Of a DNA stretch of 24,730 nt, positions 9,001 to 16,049 are shown piece by piece. The stretch's first letter is position 1. Each line of letters starts with the position of its first letter. The position numbers were made by a program, and so were the translations under genes. The stretch comes from a virus. The stretch is from the IMG/VR virus record IMGVR_UViG_3300021961_000603, positions 1-24,730 of that record. One strand, 5' to 3'. The notes below the pieces were generated by a model. That model worked only from the letters and a program-made list of their open reading frames with translations. It did no database searches and was not told the DNA's origin.

Positions 9001-9607
9001 CCTCGGTGAACATGCGTGCCAGCTCCTGCGCGCGCGCGGGAATGCGGCTGGGGCGCAGCCAGAACGGCTCGAGGCCTTCCCACCACTTCACCGACTCCTC
9101 GATCTTGGACAGGCTCTCAAGGCGATCCTTGGCGATGCGTGCAAAGGGCGGCGAGTCGGAGATGGTCTGGGCCAGCTTGGGGTACTCCTTGGCCAGCTCC
9201 AGCTTCTCGGCTTGGCGCTTCTGGTAGATGCGCTTCGCCACCTCTGGGTTGCGGAGAACCGTCTCCTCGGGCAGGTTCAGCTCCTTGCCAAGTCGTTGCG
9301 CCTCACCGATAACGTCCGCGGAATCCGGGCCGCGAAGCGCTGCATCCCACACGCGCATGAACGCGTCCTCGGGCTCGCGCTGGCGCTCCAGCCGGCGCTG
9401 CCGCATGGCCTCGAGAAACGGGTCCTGTTTCTCGGGATCCTGCGGGGCAGCCAACCCCACGGGCGCCACCATGGGCTCTTGCACCTGCTCCTGCGGCTCG
9501 GCAGCCATCGGGGCCGGCGGCTTGGCCACGAGCAACCCGTCCTGCTGGGGCTCCTGCGGCTGGGGCTGGATCGGGTCGAGAGTCGGGTCAAGTTCTTCGG
9601 GTTGCAC
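1..9607 (-). CDS. Giant polyvalent inner-virion protein with zincin metallopeptidase domain (3' end outside window)
   Basis: Open from GTG 9607 to the left edge: at least 3202 codons with no stop. The GTG follows AAGGA by 6 nt, and an in-frame TAA lies 12 nt upstream. Domains by residue: Pro/Gln-rich tail 1-45; helical region; Ala/Val-rich hydrophobic segment about 253-322; charged coiled coil about 610-820; a conserved block about 905-1120 with ALSPQTSVE (960-968), LSGPKVNSF and TNDAWMSN; a block near 1293 (GLEPSLGLSLSF); a block 1585-1780 with RGQNSWVNF (1753-1761); zincin HELTH 2352-2356; long helical region 2450-2990; C-terminal block with GNGNGG (3035-3040) and RGGYVPA. These blocks recur in the large polyvalent proteins of phages and conjugative elements, some annotated as PLxRFG-domain proteins. 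Its place after the gp14/gp15-like genes suggests an ejected core protein of T7 gp16 type (inference). It probably protects incoming DNA or modifies the host, but no specific activity is shown. Confidence 0.9.
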   Translation of the reverse strand, partial: MQPEELDPTLDPIQPQPQEPQQDGLLVAKPPAPMAAEPQEQVQEPMVAPVGLAAPQDPEKQDPFLEAMRQRRLERQREPEDAFMRVWDAALRGPDSADVIGEAQRLGKELNLPEETVLRNPEVAKRIYQKRQAEKLELAKEYPKLAQTISDSPPFARIAKDRLESLSKIEESVKWWEGLEPFWLRPSRIPARAQELARMFTEEGYFGEGWTKAMQLYDIELEKQQIGYLWQTGDVRPEQIARLHQLEKDAEALGPVSSFAQAALSAAFLSQPMFRGAVVGSGAAVATAAVTAAAGVTAPAAPFTAMGAFVTMGTVEMTKALFEQYTRTDLAEMVKRGIPVEDARFWAPVSGSLQAALDTAAPVAGGQIRRELMRNVGKEAIERIVREMVTPMTSGRAAREFLWTWGKDTAFETVQEVAQDVTSTFFMELADTKTQLSREQLVDQLVETVKQSAMVSAWMTPVGPSVQLFRNMRRAARGADAGQLIEDLHDKTVREQVRLRNPELFAQYMDAVTQGTGAESLYINVEQLAGAWDRLVNLTMEKGRAAAEGTAEILPDRERVSASMLQEIRKRAPEVANAIETATRVGPPVESHVKISTSQYYTYLNALPIGDVIRPHLKFDPSMMSAAESQAYEREKQKLIEQAKAALQERKTDRDTWAEESQQVYDTVLERMRAAKAFGNDAERKQGAQLLQAMMVTMAANESKAGKPTTPMQAFRNSKWGRLDVVVAPPADGKQPYPTAVEELQILAEEQDGLLSEIDALEPLRAQAEAPDATQEIRDEYDAKKLNVEARMADLAERQVLAQRRAVAERELEAPKIPKVPSHLKATQDYDGDTEVDDDTDVFEKDRKQYGSTVPPEMVKMTPGQREALAVMVKGDPKMKAMVENLREDELAALVRSGGDDAANRAEQLRKLMEAMPTAQEMAAVAKAGIAKKGWYKLSAAAITRVFGADARRFAALLAALSPQTSVEANLANTLRVWRAWTKAGRPTNARQILKIMGENVQGDKGEKSVLGAWKNNAYRALIMENPERIVLSGPKVNSFMLNLLDDVAAYTEEVTNDAWMSNYSGIAQEEFGADKGAGMPGKGVGYLAMSLQSRRAARQLEWEGREIQETVWSFSKALYEKVSDLQKAGQDVTAESLITSGGLLHEDIAATPDFEKLFVDPTYRQFFDEEAYGTVLNGLAVEVAKRQETALTGSVYVGTPEELEHMRRAAKRLDALREHRKWLAARSDVLVNISSSTPNIPGLDKLTKEANAGNLESQVLLQEIANESLKYLLHGVESAQITVARTTGLHAGGLEPSLGLSLSFTNADRPAALVALRQFARMFDQQQIHLRQASEGRFGTKNPDGSYNTKVVKIHLNKPMPRAEVEKLARESGLSGFTTDGTSLEVYFVGDPKDAAKRQEFTDATFKAIRSLRDAGAIRRGAQGVRGGVEESVQRLWAYGSGPGATAGYDAIPGKFSPPRDDVASRAAQRVATRLAGREVMGSPQAPMITQDQREWQRRIADAYEAMRLNALDDPHVRRAYEELATELLEQFDALPIRVEAFADVYGLPAGTTVEQVQEAAKALGIPVKVHSGGVEVEYRAPADLWTEGLEGPMDPQAAAKHKAAFNRNVAKLRKALKATAEPVQGMPAQGEVRLYVFAKKGEPYPSKKMSMEMRQDVLSENHMWIYATIPDQFGKPGVDYTGHPLLADSGRTDMNGRPLLMNDLLRAVHDYYAHSLTTVGFGPLGEEAAWRNHMEMTRSPWARWALTTETRGQNSWVNFRPGVEGKPLVDRGFADQKADLLPIEFITTGNPEIDAALAVLPGAEVLNLEGPPATLEQLRALETPEQRELNAEMLDEDGNVMDMVAVHAIHEQFLPALLKTGKLPMPSVAVIRTGQEMVAEFGDVSLVMRRDVVDPIKGAATFDFDIFSAVYPTLQMRSMTDEEINQAVMYMANDAQEITKMMGVGTSDFGRGKAREFVYLTQWQIPDEKTLLALLRSTNELTRKGLIHSATTGLRALWLKKLGVLTKLSDSSRQYAKEIADAMDRVETDLGMSAEDAQASFKAFATARIQEYGIADTERLVTVGGKQVEATPENVLAAMVEFYPEIRATENTIVRAELARQFQSLAEMQRQRTRLRGGNIISTQSDDKWMRLSGQTANLRDSLMELAQHMANKHPESVALMEYRAIRKLSRDIIDNVRDQIVAMQESGDIGRKFDVRQLKKVSVKPLMDVLEKAAFDIKKEQPALLESISKQLTDIINVLMTDTQPYWESKTPRIVKLDEVAAVVLPSNAEAELVEQVQRAGLPIKIYNKGDTATRARLIADVAKETHTDEQPVLFAEGAGEPRRPRAKINLDTYRITLDPEANVTAWFHELTHGYQQMLFEMARDPNASPWVLEQVTTLLNWFNIGTAQQTMAERLQQWDALGFAGQKPYWEQLAYNSEVYVATGKAPTTELERVFQSVRNWVRTMYKQISTVLNNTYRNLFKKDLPGLTPEVRGFFDRMLATEEQIQQAQWANDMVPMFTSLEGAPMTAEQLAEYQALDREATEEAITEMDKIRLNEMRLLRRAPGRALAEVHRLAREVRAGIYAEVAQRMRRQPIYRLMHYLRTGELIQPDGTTQPATANVKLSLELVRALFPKQMGQKQQAEALQRMGVGRGGMLRRDGMHPDDAAELFGFESGEQMVFAIIRAPDLDEAIEVETDRRAKEEYGELFTPEAMENALVQVLNNKARTRFIASELRWLDKAARTAMEHIEVAREAARQILAGKKIREIKPREFKALEADARREAIRAWKRGDAQAAIVAKRRELLYHEMAKQAVEIRRRVEAAKKKWAKMFRPDKKIAKTRMMDLVDVARSLLAAHGFERAKQEPAQYLELMAKYSRSTLNEMLPLFVRAQENPVNYKDLTLEDFDGLNDAVTALWNMAKRKKQIRVEGKLADVATALEPLNARMQELGVPAPGEAPGESMAPSTMQRAMRQLMVGRGLLRRIGAWARAMDGAEDGPFTRYIYRPVREAWDVYKNKRVTYLTKVRDIMVAVPMKKGKIKADPETEFTYTYGNGNGGIGIAELMGSFQHMGNSQNLRNNLVGRGIAAVNPDGTVDTSGWWRFVNRMVRDEVATKAHFDALQKLWDLYDELLPLIQEMHYDRNGYRMKEVKAEPFTITFPDGQTVTYRGGYVPAKMDSWLVPDAMVFEEIDVLDGDFRQQVAKGNDGFTKERVKKNERPL
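2300..2640 (-). other. Zincin metallopeptidase domain within the giant protein
   Basis: The HExxH zinc motif is read as WFHELTHGYQQ, with the histidines at residues 2352 and 2356 and the catalytic glutamate at 2353 (codons at 2554-2540). About 60 residues on, the segment WEQLAYNSEVYVATGKAP contains E2415 and E2422. In phage polyvalent zincins the third zinc ligand is a glutamate in this position before a conserved GKAP, so E2422 is the likely ligand. All key residues are intact, so an active protease is expected. It could process the giant protein itself or a host target; the sequence does not say which. Confidence 0.85.
2700..3950 (-). other. AT-richer segment inside the giant gene (possible exchanged module)
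   Basis: Residues about 1886-2303 of the giant protein are encoded by DNA with visibly more A and T than its flanks. The row 3661-3720 counts 28 G+C of 60, against 44 of 60 for row 6001-6060. Codons such as TTG, ACA, AAA and GCA become common. The reading frame stays open and protein-like: helical, with motifs such as EVLTKL-type and RLRGGN segments but no family recognised. It lies directly before the zincin domain. A module acquired later than the rest of the gene is the simplest reading. Confidence 0.5.
5215..5397 (-). CDS. Candidate overprinted small protein (60 aa) nested in the giant gene
   Basis: ATG at 5397 and TAG at 5217-5215, in a different frame from the giant gene. AGGAG lies 7 nt before the ATG. 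The product is acidic near its N-terminus, with a likely helix at ELSDEELKEFEEGLRKVY, and has no membrane segment or recognised family. Third codon positions are G or C in 43 of 60 codons here, against 27 of 60 for the giant frame over the same bases (only 4 of 20 in its second and third blocks of ten, with AGA and many CGA codons). The first 20 giant-frame codons after the stop return to 17 of 20. This is the pattern expected if the small frame is the one under codon selection. Alternatives: the giant frame has a relaxed linker here and the small ORF is chance, or there is a frameshift or sequence error at this point. Confidence 0.5.
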   Translation of the reverse strand: MQPSKQSVPSETQELSDEELKEFEEGLRKVYSAFGLTVQAPEQPPDTTRFRASFHRPETT

Positions 9608-9619
9608 GTAGGTTCCTTA

Positions 9620-11572
9620 TCAGAAGCCGCCGGGACGCATCGTAGACCAGCCGCCAGCACCACGCTCGAACTCCGTACGCAGGTCTCGCGGAGGCGTTGC
9701 CGGCATGGGCGTGGGCTTGGTCTGCATCTGGCCCGTGATGCGCATGTACTCCTCGAGCCATCCCTTTGGCGAGTCCTCGAGCGGCGTGCCTTGGCCAGTC
9801 AGGCGCACGATGGTGTTGTGCCGCATGATGTCCTGCCTGATAAGCGCAAGCCTGTCTTCCGGTATCGTCGAGAGCGGTACGAAACTCTCCACGCCCGAGG
9901 CATCCTTCACGTAGGCGCCAACATTTGGGTCGCTGAACTCGGCCGCATCCATGGTGTAGACCTTCTGCTTGCCAGAAGCCCAACGAAACCCGGTCCAGCT
10001 TTGCGTCTCGACCTCGCGCAGTGCGACCGTTTCGATGACTTGCTGCATCTCCTTGGCATCGAGGTCGCGTTTGCTGCCAAGCACGTCCCTGCGGTACATG
10101 TCGTACTCCTGCTCGACCGCGCGGCGGAACTGGGTGCGTTCGTTCTTCGGAATGCGCGCTTCCTCGATGTACGCGCTCATTCGATCGGACAACGAGATGA
10201 TGGATTTCTGTTCCTTCGTCGCGTCTCCGCGGATGTTGGCATTGAGCGCCAGAACCACGTTGAGGTCCTTGTCGCTCAAGCTGCCGCGATAACGCAGCAC
10301 GATCTCGGACGGGGTCATGGCCCCCAGCTTTTCGGCCGGCATCTCCGTGATCGAGGAGAACACGCGCTCGTCAGTCTTCCACGTGTTGTTGTTGTTTTTG
10401 TACTGCTGCAGCAGCGTGCTCATGCCCGTCTGTTCTAGCGTTGCCGTAAGGATGGGAGGCATATCCGTCAGCGGCTTGTTGGGGTTGGCCTCGATCCATT
10501 GCATGCCTTCGTTCATCGAGCCGACCGCGTACGACATCGCGCGCTCGCGGGTTTCCTTGCTGCGAGCTTCCACGCGGTTCGTGGCTAGCCACTTCTGGTT
10601 GGCCGTCAGGCTGTCGTCGTCTGCGATGCGCTGCTTCTGTTCCTCGATTGGCATCACGACGAACTTCATGTCGTCGGTGTACTTGCGCACCGTAACGCTG
10701 TCCGCGGCGGCGCGGCCGATCTTCATGTAGCTGTCATGCTTGCGCGGATCGATTGCGTCCTTGTTGGCCTCGAACCACTTCATCGCGGCAGCCGTGGACT
10801 CATCGGTCTGCGGCGCCATGAGGTTGCTAAGCACCTGCTCGTGGATGCGCGTGCTCACCTCGAGGTCCTTCAGAGCTCGCTGTTGCTTGCGCTCCTCGGG
10901 CGTGCCCATCGCGTTCATGCGCTCCCACGTGTCGTTCTCGCGGAGCGCGCTCTCGTACGCGACTCGGAACCCCTCGGTCGCTACTGGGTACGTGCCGTCC
11001 GGTCTCTGCTCAAGCACGACCTTGTTGGGCGTCGCGGTGTCCTTGATGAACCCTTCCTGCCTTGCCTGCGCCACCGTGGCGTCGCGCACGTCGCGCTGGC
11101 GTGCCCCCCACTCCCTCACGTCCATGCGCGCGCCCGAGACGCGCGAGTTCGCAGACTGCGAAAACGCCTCGCGCTGGCGGTCGTTGCGCAGCCCCTCGTA
11201 CAGCTTGCGGCGCTTCTCCTCGATGCGCTGCATCGTGGGGTCCTGCTGCTCGTAGGCTTCGCCGCCCACAAGCTGCCGGTGGCTAAACAGCTCCTCGCGC
11301 ACGACATCACCGAACGTCGCGTCGGCTTCCTTGACCGCGGCCACGTCGTCTCGGTACGCGTCCTCGAGCGCGCGCTGCGCCTCGATCTGCTCCTGCTTGC
11401 CTTGATAGTACGAGGTGCGCACCCCGGCCTCGCCTAGGGCCCCCATGGCCTCGCCAATGGCCTTGATCTCGGGGCCCGCGACATCCCCTAGGGGTTGCAC
11501 CTGCGGCGCCTGCAAGGGCACGGCACGGGGCGTCTGGAGGTCAACAGAGGTGAACCGAGGAACCTGAACCAT
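9620..11572 (-). CDS. Inner-virion (core) protein, T7 gp15-like by position
   Basis: A 650-residue, charged, mostly helical protein with long Ala/Glu/Arg/Gln stretches and no signal peptide or clear catalytic motif. It follows the gp14-like gene and precedes the giant gene, which is the position of the gp15 core protein in T7-type podoviruses. The role assignment rests on this order and on its size and composition, not on a recognised motif. The preferred start is ATG 11572, overlapping the upstream TGA as TGATG with GGAGG 4 nt before it. GTG 11575 is also in frame but would leave only 1 nt after the SD. It ends in TGA at 9622-9620, with the SD of the giant gene immediately after. Expected role: part of the core that is ejected to form a channel through the envelope. 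Confidence 0.7.
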   Translation of the reverse strand: MVQVPRFTSVDLQTPRAVPLQAPQVQPLGDVAGPEIKAIGEAMGALGEAGVRTSYYQGKQEQIEAQRALEDAYRDDVAAVKEADATFGDVVREELFSHRQLVGGEAYEQQDPTMQRIEEKRRKLYEGLRNDRQREAFSQSANSRVSGARMDVREWGARQRDVRDATVAQARQEGFIKDTATPNKVVLEQRPDGTYPVATEGFRVAYESALRENDTWERMNAMGTPEERKQQRALKDLEVSTRIHEQVLSNLMAPQTDESTAAAMKWFEANKDAIDPRKHDSYMKIGRAAADSVTVRKYTDDMKFVVMPIEEQKQRIADDDSLTANQKWLATNRVEARSKETRERAMSYAVGSMNEGMQWIEANPNKPLTDMPPILTATLEQTGMSTLLQQYKNNNNTWKTDERVFSSITEMPAEKLGAMTPSEIVLRYRGSLSDKDLNVVLALNANIRGDATKEQKSIISLSDRMSAYIEEARIPKNERTQFRRAVEQEYDMYRRDVLGSKRDLDAKEMQQVIETVALREVETQSWTGFRWASGKQKVYTMDAAEFSDPNVGAYVKDASGVESFVPLSTIPEDRLALIRQDIMRHNTIVRLTGQGTPLEDSPKGWLEEYMRITGQMQTKPTPMPATPPRDLRTEFERGAGGWSTMRPGGF

Positions 11573-12282
11573 CACGCCTCCATAAAGTCAGAGCCGAACA
11601 ACCCACGCGACTTCATCACGGCCCACGAGCTCGCAACCTGCCCGGCGCCCGAGAGCAGGCTGGTGCCGGCCATCAGGCCCGGCCGTATTGCACCACGGGT
11701 CACCCCGAGGTTGCGGGCGCTGACGCCGGCAGCCATGGCCTGAATGCGCGCCTGCGTAGCCTGCGCGCGCTGCGCCTCGGCTGCGTAGACCGTGTTCGCG
11801 TTGATGGTCATGGCATCAATCTGCTTGACCGTTTCTGCGGTAGCCATCACCTCGGCCGTGCTGCCCACGCCGGCCTCGACGCCTCGAGCTGCAAAGGACG
11901 CCTTGCCGGCAGCCTTCTGGGCGCCGGCGCGCATCGTGTACTGCCCGACCTGCCGCTGGCCGGCGAGCATCGTGCCCTGCGCCTCGGTCTCGAAGCGGCG
12001 AGCGTTCATGTTGCTCACCGTCTGCTGGAACTCGAGGGCGAGCTGCTGCGACTTGAGCTGGTAGCGCTCGTTCTTGGCCGCGTAGAAGGACCCGATCGCG
12101 TTGTTCAGGACCCCCGCGACCGAGAGGATGACGCCCGCGTTGGCGAGCTCCTGCGTGCTGAAGTAGCCGCCGCCGCCGCCGGCTTCGCCTAGCCCAGTCA
12201 CGTCCCCGACGTTCTGGGGCACTCCGGCATCGAGCGAGATCGGCTGACCGTAAGGGTCAAACCCTGTGTCCATGCCACTCAT
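11572..12282 (-). CDS. Inner-virion protein, T7 gp14-like
   Basis: A 236-residue Ala/Gln-rich protein. A Gly-rich run (GEAGGGGGYFS) near residue 35 is followed by a hydrophobic segment about 48-68 (ANAGVILSVAGVLNNAIGSF), then a long helix with many Gln and Ala. This pattern, a short hydrophobic helix then an amphipathic helical region, is typical of gp14-type core proteins of podoviruses, which are ejected and localise to the outer membrane in T7. The start ATG 12282 overlaps the TGA of the nozzle gene as TGATG and has GGAGG 6 nt upstream, so translation is probably coupled. Family assignment is by architecture and gene order. Confidence 0.75.
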   Translation of the reverse strand: MSGMDTGFDPYGQPISLDAGVPQNVGDVTGLGEAGGGGGYFSTQELANAGVILSVAGVLNNAIGSFYAAKNERYQLKSQQLALEFQQTVSNMNARRFETEAQGTMLAGQRQVGQYTMRAGAQKAAGKASFAARGVEAGVGSTAEVMATAETVKQIDAMTINANTVYAAEAQRAQATQARIQAMAAGVSARNLGVTRGAIRPGLMAGTSLLSGAGQVASSWAVMKSRGLFGSDFMEA

Positions 12283-15200
12283 CAGCTTCCTCCAATCACG
12301 GCTTCGTAGCAGATGCTGGTGATCGTCAGCGGCAGCGGGTCAGCCTGCCGCACGTACGTTTGGCCAGTCCAGTTCCAGCGCGGCTGCACGACCACGTCCA
12401 CGTCCGTGCTGTCGAACCCGGGGCTCGCAGCGTACGGGTCGCTCTTCACCAGCAGCGCCGCATTCGGCCCAACGTAGAACGTGCTCGACTGGAAGGTCGA
12501 GATGACCACCTTGTTGATGTTCTTGAATACGCCCTTGCCGAACGCCTCGGCTTGGAAGGTTACCGGCACCGTCTGCAGGTCCGACTCGTACGGCAGGCCA
12601 ACGTGCACGAGGCTGTAGGGCGCGCCCAGAGCGATCGCGCCGCTTTGCACCTTCTTGCCCGTGAGAACCGCGCCATCGGCCAGCACGGCCACGTTCATGC
12701 CCTCGAGATGGCTCAAGCCCGAGACGGTGTCGCGCGCGAACGCGTAGTCGCTCGTGGCCACGTTGCGCAGCGCTGCCGGCAAAGCCTTGTCGAGCTTGCC
12801 CTGCACCACGGTGGCGGAGGTGTACTGGGTGATCAGCACCTTGTACTTGGTCCCGTCCGCACCACTCACCACGATCGCGTCGCCCACGTCCGTCGATCCG
12901 GTGAAGATCCCGGGCGCCGATGCGGTGACGGTCACCAGCTCGTTGGCAACCCACTGGCTGCCCCCTGAAAGGGTGACGGTCTTGGCGGGGTCAGTGTTGG
13001 CGCCGTTGAACGTGCGCCCACTGTCCACAAAGAACGACGCCTCGAGGCTCGAAAAGTTGCGCGTGCTCATGCGCTCGACGTAGCGCTTGACCACATTGTT
13101 CGGCAACACACGGCGCACGATCACGTACAGCGAATCCTCGTCGCCCTCGGGGATGGATGCGCAGCTCTCGAACGTGCCGTCCGTGTCGTGCTGGTGCCAC
13201 GCGCCCACCTGCTCCTCGGGGATGTAGGTCAGGCCCAGCAGCTTGCCGGTTGAGCTGACAAACCACAGCAGCGGCTTCGGCGCCTTGCCGTAGGTCATGT
13301 CGCTGATGGTGTAGCCATCAAACAAGTGCGCCGCGCGCAGGCTCAGGTCGCCGGTGATGTACCCGTTGCTCTGCCACGAATAGCCCATCTCGCGCACGTG
13401 TCCGCCTCGAGCCGCGCAGTACACCATCGAGGTGTTGATGATGCTCGGCTGCACGTTGTTCGCCCCGATGTACGACTGCGGCCGCACCGAGAGCGAGAAC
13501 GGGGTGAGCGCGTCGTTGTTAACCGAGGTCACGCGCCATTCGGCTGAGTTCGTGAGCAGCACGAGCTGCTGCAGCGGAACCATGTGTCGGATGGTGTTGG
13601 CCTCGCGCGCGGCGATGCGAAACGCGATGCGGTCCGTGTCCTGCGTCGGGATGCTGTAGCTCAGGTCCGACTCGGTCGCGCTACGCGTCATCCACACGCC
13701 CTGTGGCGCGTTGACCGTGCCTCCGAAGGAGCGGCGCTGTTCGTAGTACGTAACTGCGGCAGGGAAGTTGCCGACTCCATCGAGGCCCGTGTCGTAGATC
13801 GGCGGCGTCACGCCCATGTCGGGCGCGATGTTGTCGTCCACGAATGTGGCAGCGGTTGGCGGCACCGTCGTGGGAGGCTGCACAGTCTGACCGATGAACC
13901 CGTACAAGCCCGACTGCTTCTTGTAGACGTTGTAGCGCGTGGCCCCGGGCACCGCCGTCCACGAGATGGTGTTGTACGCACCCGACACAAGCAGGTTGTT
14001 CTCGCACGCAGCCTCGGTGCTTTGCGGCGACTCCTCGAGCCTGTCGTTGATCGCGGTCACGACGTAGCGCTGGTTCGTGTCGCTGATGCGCGCCCAGTAG
14101 GTGCACTTGCCGTAGGGCGTCGTGTAACCGGTAGCCGCAAGGCGCAGCGTTTCCCCGGTTGCGTAGTCCTTCGCTGTGAAGGTCAAGCCGGCTCCAGCAA
14201 TGGGGACCGTTGCCACCACAAAGAAACCTCCCGAAATCGCGGCGCCGCCTGTGCCCACCTTGATCTTGTTCTGCATGCCCGTCAGGTAGACGGGATCCCC
14301 GGCCAGCAGATTGTGCGTGCCAATAGTGCGAAATGTGACAATCGCATTGAGGGATGTCGTGCCGAGGTCGTCGATCTGGTTGTACGACCCCAGCGTCGGC
14401 GCGGCCGTCACGCTTGTCGGCGTTGGCAGCAGGGTGCCCATGACCACAGGAGTCATGGTCCACTTGGTCGCGCCAAGCCTGCGCAGCTCCATCGGCTGAC
14501 GCTGCGGGTGCACAAGCGTGAGCACGTCGTTGCTCTGCACGTAGTGGATGTCGAACAGGTGCTGCTCTGTGTAGAAGTCGCTCGACGCGTAGTTGGTTGG
14601 GATTTCGTACTCGCCCGTGCTCGGTTGCAAGTACCACTCGCTGTTGTTGGAAGGCGGCGAAGTCGCAGGGTCGCCTACAGTTCCGATTCCCGCATACGAG
14701 CTGCGCGGGTTTCTGTAGTAGTACACACGCAGCGGAGATCCTGCCTTGATCAGGTCGCCCTGATCGTACGCGTAGAAGCCCGTCACATAGTTTGGCGCAG
14801 ACGTTCCGCTGACGTTGATGACGCTCCCGCTTGGCGTCTCCGAAAGCTGGAACGTGTCGGTTGTCTTGTTGCGCACGTAGTAGAGCTTCAAGGCAACCAA
14901 CTCTGCCGGCAGGTTTGGTGCGGTAAAAGCCACGAGCTCGCCGTCCTCGAGATCATGCGCCGTCCAGTTGACCACGTGGCTAGGCGAGCCAGTGAACAAC
15001 ACCTGCGTGCTTTTGCGGAACCCTTTCAAGGCGCTCAAATCAGGCGGCACCAGCGTGCCTCCCTGCGTGTGGAAGCGCATGTAGCTTTGCGTGTTGATGT
15101 CGTTCACGCCTAGTTCGATGACAAGCGTCTGGTCGGTGCTGTACGTGAACGGAATCAGCCTTGACTTGCGCGAGCTGGTCTTGGTCTCGCGCACGTACTG

Positions 15201-15359
15201 AAACCCGGGCCGGTTCTCAAGCGGCCCTTGCGGCGTCGCAATCATGTTCCGCAGGAGCGCTGCACCCGTCTGGTACTTCACGTCGTCGATGCGACCAAAC
15301 ATCTCCTGCGAGATCTCCCCGCCGGCGAACGAGCGCTGGTAGAGCTTGATGTTCGGCAT
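12282..15359 (-). CDS. Tail nozzle / tail tubular protein B-like (T7 gp12-like)
   Basis: 1025 residues. The N-terminus has the block usual in podoviral nozzle proteins (SFAGGEISQEMFGRID, then YQTGAALLRNMIATPQGPL and NRPGF, residues about 10-55). The C-terminal half has the matching nozzle blocks (RHMVPLQQLVLLTNSAEW near 590-610). It is longer than T7 gp12 (about 794 aa), and visible insertions account for this: beta module 1 at 132-190, beta module 2 at about 345-410, and a fibronectin-III-like domain at about 415-515 (YVVTAINDRLEESPQS, TISWTAVPGATRYNVYK). It should cap the tail tube as the nozzle, below the adaptor ring. ATG 15359 has GGAGG 6 nt upstream, and this SD overlaps the stop of the preceding gene only 3 nt away. 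The insertions may be exposed on the tail surface (inference). Confidence 0.9.
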   Translation of the reverse strand: MPNIKLYQRSFAGGEISQEMFGRIDDVKYQTGAALLRNMIATPQGPLENRPGFQYVRETKTSSRKSRLIPFTYSTDQTLVIELGVNDINTQSYMRFHTQGGTLVPPDLSALKGFRKSTQVLFTGSPSHVVNWTAHDLEDGELVAFTAPNLPAELVALKLYYVRNKTTDTFQLSETPSGSVINVSGTSAPNYVTGFYAYDQGDLIKAGSPLRVYYYRNPRSSYAGIGTVGDPATSPPSNNSEWYLQPSTGEYEIPTNYASSDFYTEQHLFDIHYVQSNDVLTLVHPQRQPMELRRLGATKWTMTPVVMGTLLPTPTSVTAAPTLGSYNQIDDLGTTSLNAIVTFRTIGTHNLLAGDPVYLTGMQNKIKVGTGGAAISGGFFVVATVPIAGAGLTFTAKDYATGETLRLAATGYTTPYGKCTYWARISDTNQRYVVTAINDRLEESPQSTEAACENNLLVSGAYNTISWTAVPGATRYNVYKKQSGLYGFIGQTVQPPTTVPPTAATFVDDNIAPDMGVTPPIYDTGLDGVGNFPAAVTYYEQRRSFGGTVNAPQGVWMTRSATESDLSYSIPTQDTDRIAFRIAAREANTIRHMVPLQQLVLLTNSAEWRVTSVNNDALTPFSLSVRPQSYIGANNVQPSIINTSMVYCAARGGHVREMGYSWQSNGYITGDLSLRAAHLFDGYTISDMTYGKAPKPLLWFVSSTGKLLGLTYIPEEQVGAWHQHDTDGTFESCASIPEGDEDSLYVIVRRVLPNNVVKRYVERMSTRNFSSLEASFFVDSGRTFNGANTDPAKTVTLSGGSQWVANELVTVTASAPGIFTGSTDVGDAIVVSGADGTKYKVLITQYTSATVVQGKLDKALPAALRNVATSDYAFARDTVSGLSHLEGMNVAVLADGAVLTGKKVQSGAIALGAPYSLVHVGLPYESDLQTVPVTFQAEAFGKGVFKNINKVVISTFQSSTFYVGPNAALLVKSDPYAASPGFDSTDVDVVVQPRWNWTGQTYVRQADPLPLTITSICYEAVIGGS

Positions 15360-15362
15360 GGG

Positions 15363-16049
15363 TTACCTCCCCGACATCCACGGGGTGATCTGCTCGGGCC
15401 GGATGCTGCGCTGGCTCGAGTCCTGCTGGTCCGCGCGGCTCAGGAACGTGCTCATCATCTGCGCGCAGCGCTTGGCCTCGGCGGCGCCCACGTCGCCCTT
15501 GATGATCGGGCCGGCCAGCATGCTCGCGAGGTGCCACGAAAGCGCCAGCGTGAACAGCGGCGTGAACTGCGACGTGTCGGTGATCAGCGCGTTGTACCGC
15601 AGCACCGCGTCCTTCTGGTCCGTGTACAGCACCCGGTAGCCGTTGTCGTCGATCTCGATCGTGTACGGCTGCGGGTTGTAGTTGCCCGCGGCCACAACCG
15701 GCGCGGTGTAGTACTGCGAGTTCGGTGGCGCGAACTGCGTGCTGTAGTCGTCGCTCGCGTCGGGCGGCAGGACCGCGAGCACGTTATTCACGTCGCAGGG
15801 CAGCGCGTACGCGTAGTCCCACTCGGTCCACGTGTTCGAGACCTCGACGAGCTGCTTGCGCTTGCTGGTGAACGACCAGCTCCGCATCTCAAGGAGCGAG
15901 TCGCGCGCGCTCGGGTAGAACTGCGCGCAGAGCTGCGCCTGCACGCTGCCGTCCGGCGGGTCGATCGAGGTGATCGCGGAGTACTCGCCAAGGTGCGACA
16001 ACGCCAAGCGGCAGATCTCGAGGATCTTGTCCTTGCCCACGTGGTTCAT
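15363..16049 (-). other. Tail-tube adaptor domain (T7 gp11 / TtpA-like) at the C-terminus of the esterase fusion
   Basis: Residues 959-1186 of the fusion. They match the usual length of a stand-alone adaptor and begin with an ATG (16049) at the domain boundary. The only nearby purine-rich stretch, GAGG, is 14 nt upstream of that ATG, too far for efficient initiation, so expression as the fusion is favoured. A second, shorter product from this ATG remains possible and would let the ring be built from both forms. Confidence 0.75.

Noticed and set aside
8876-10438. 520-codon plus-strand open frame
   Set aside because: Spans the junction of two well-supported minus-strand genes and reads as low-complexity Leu/Arg/His sequence.
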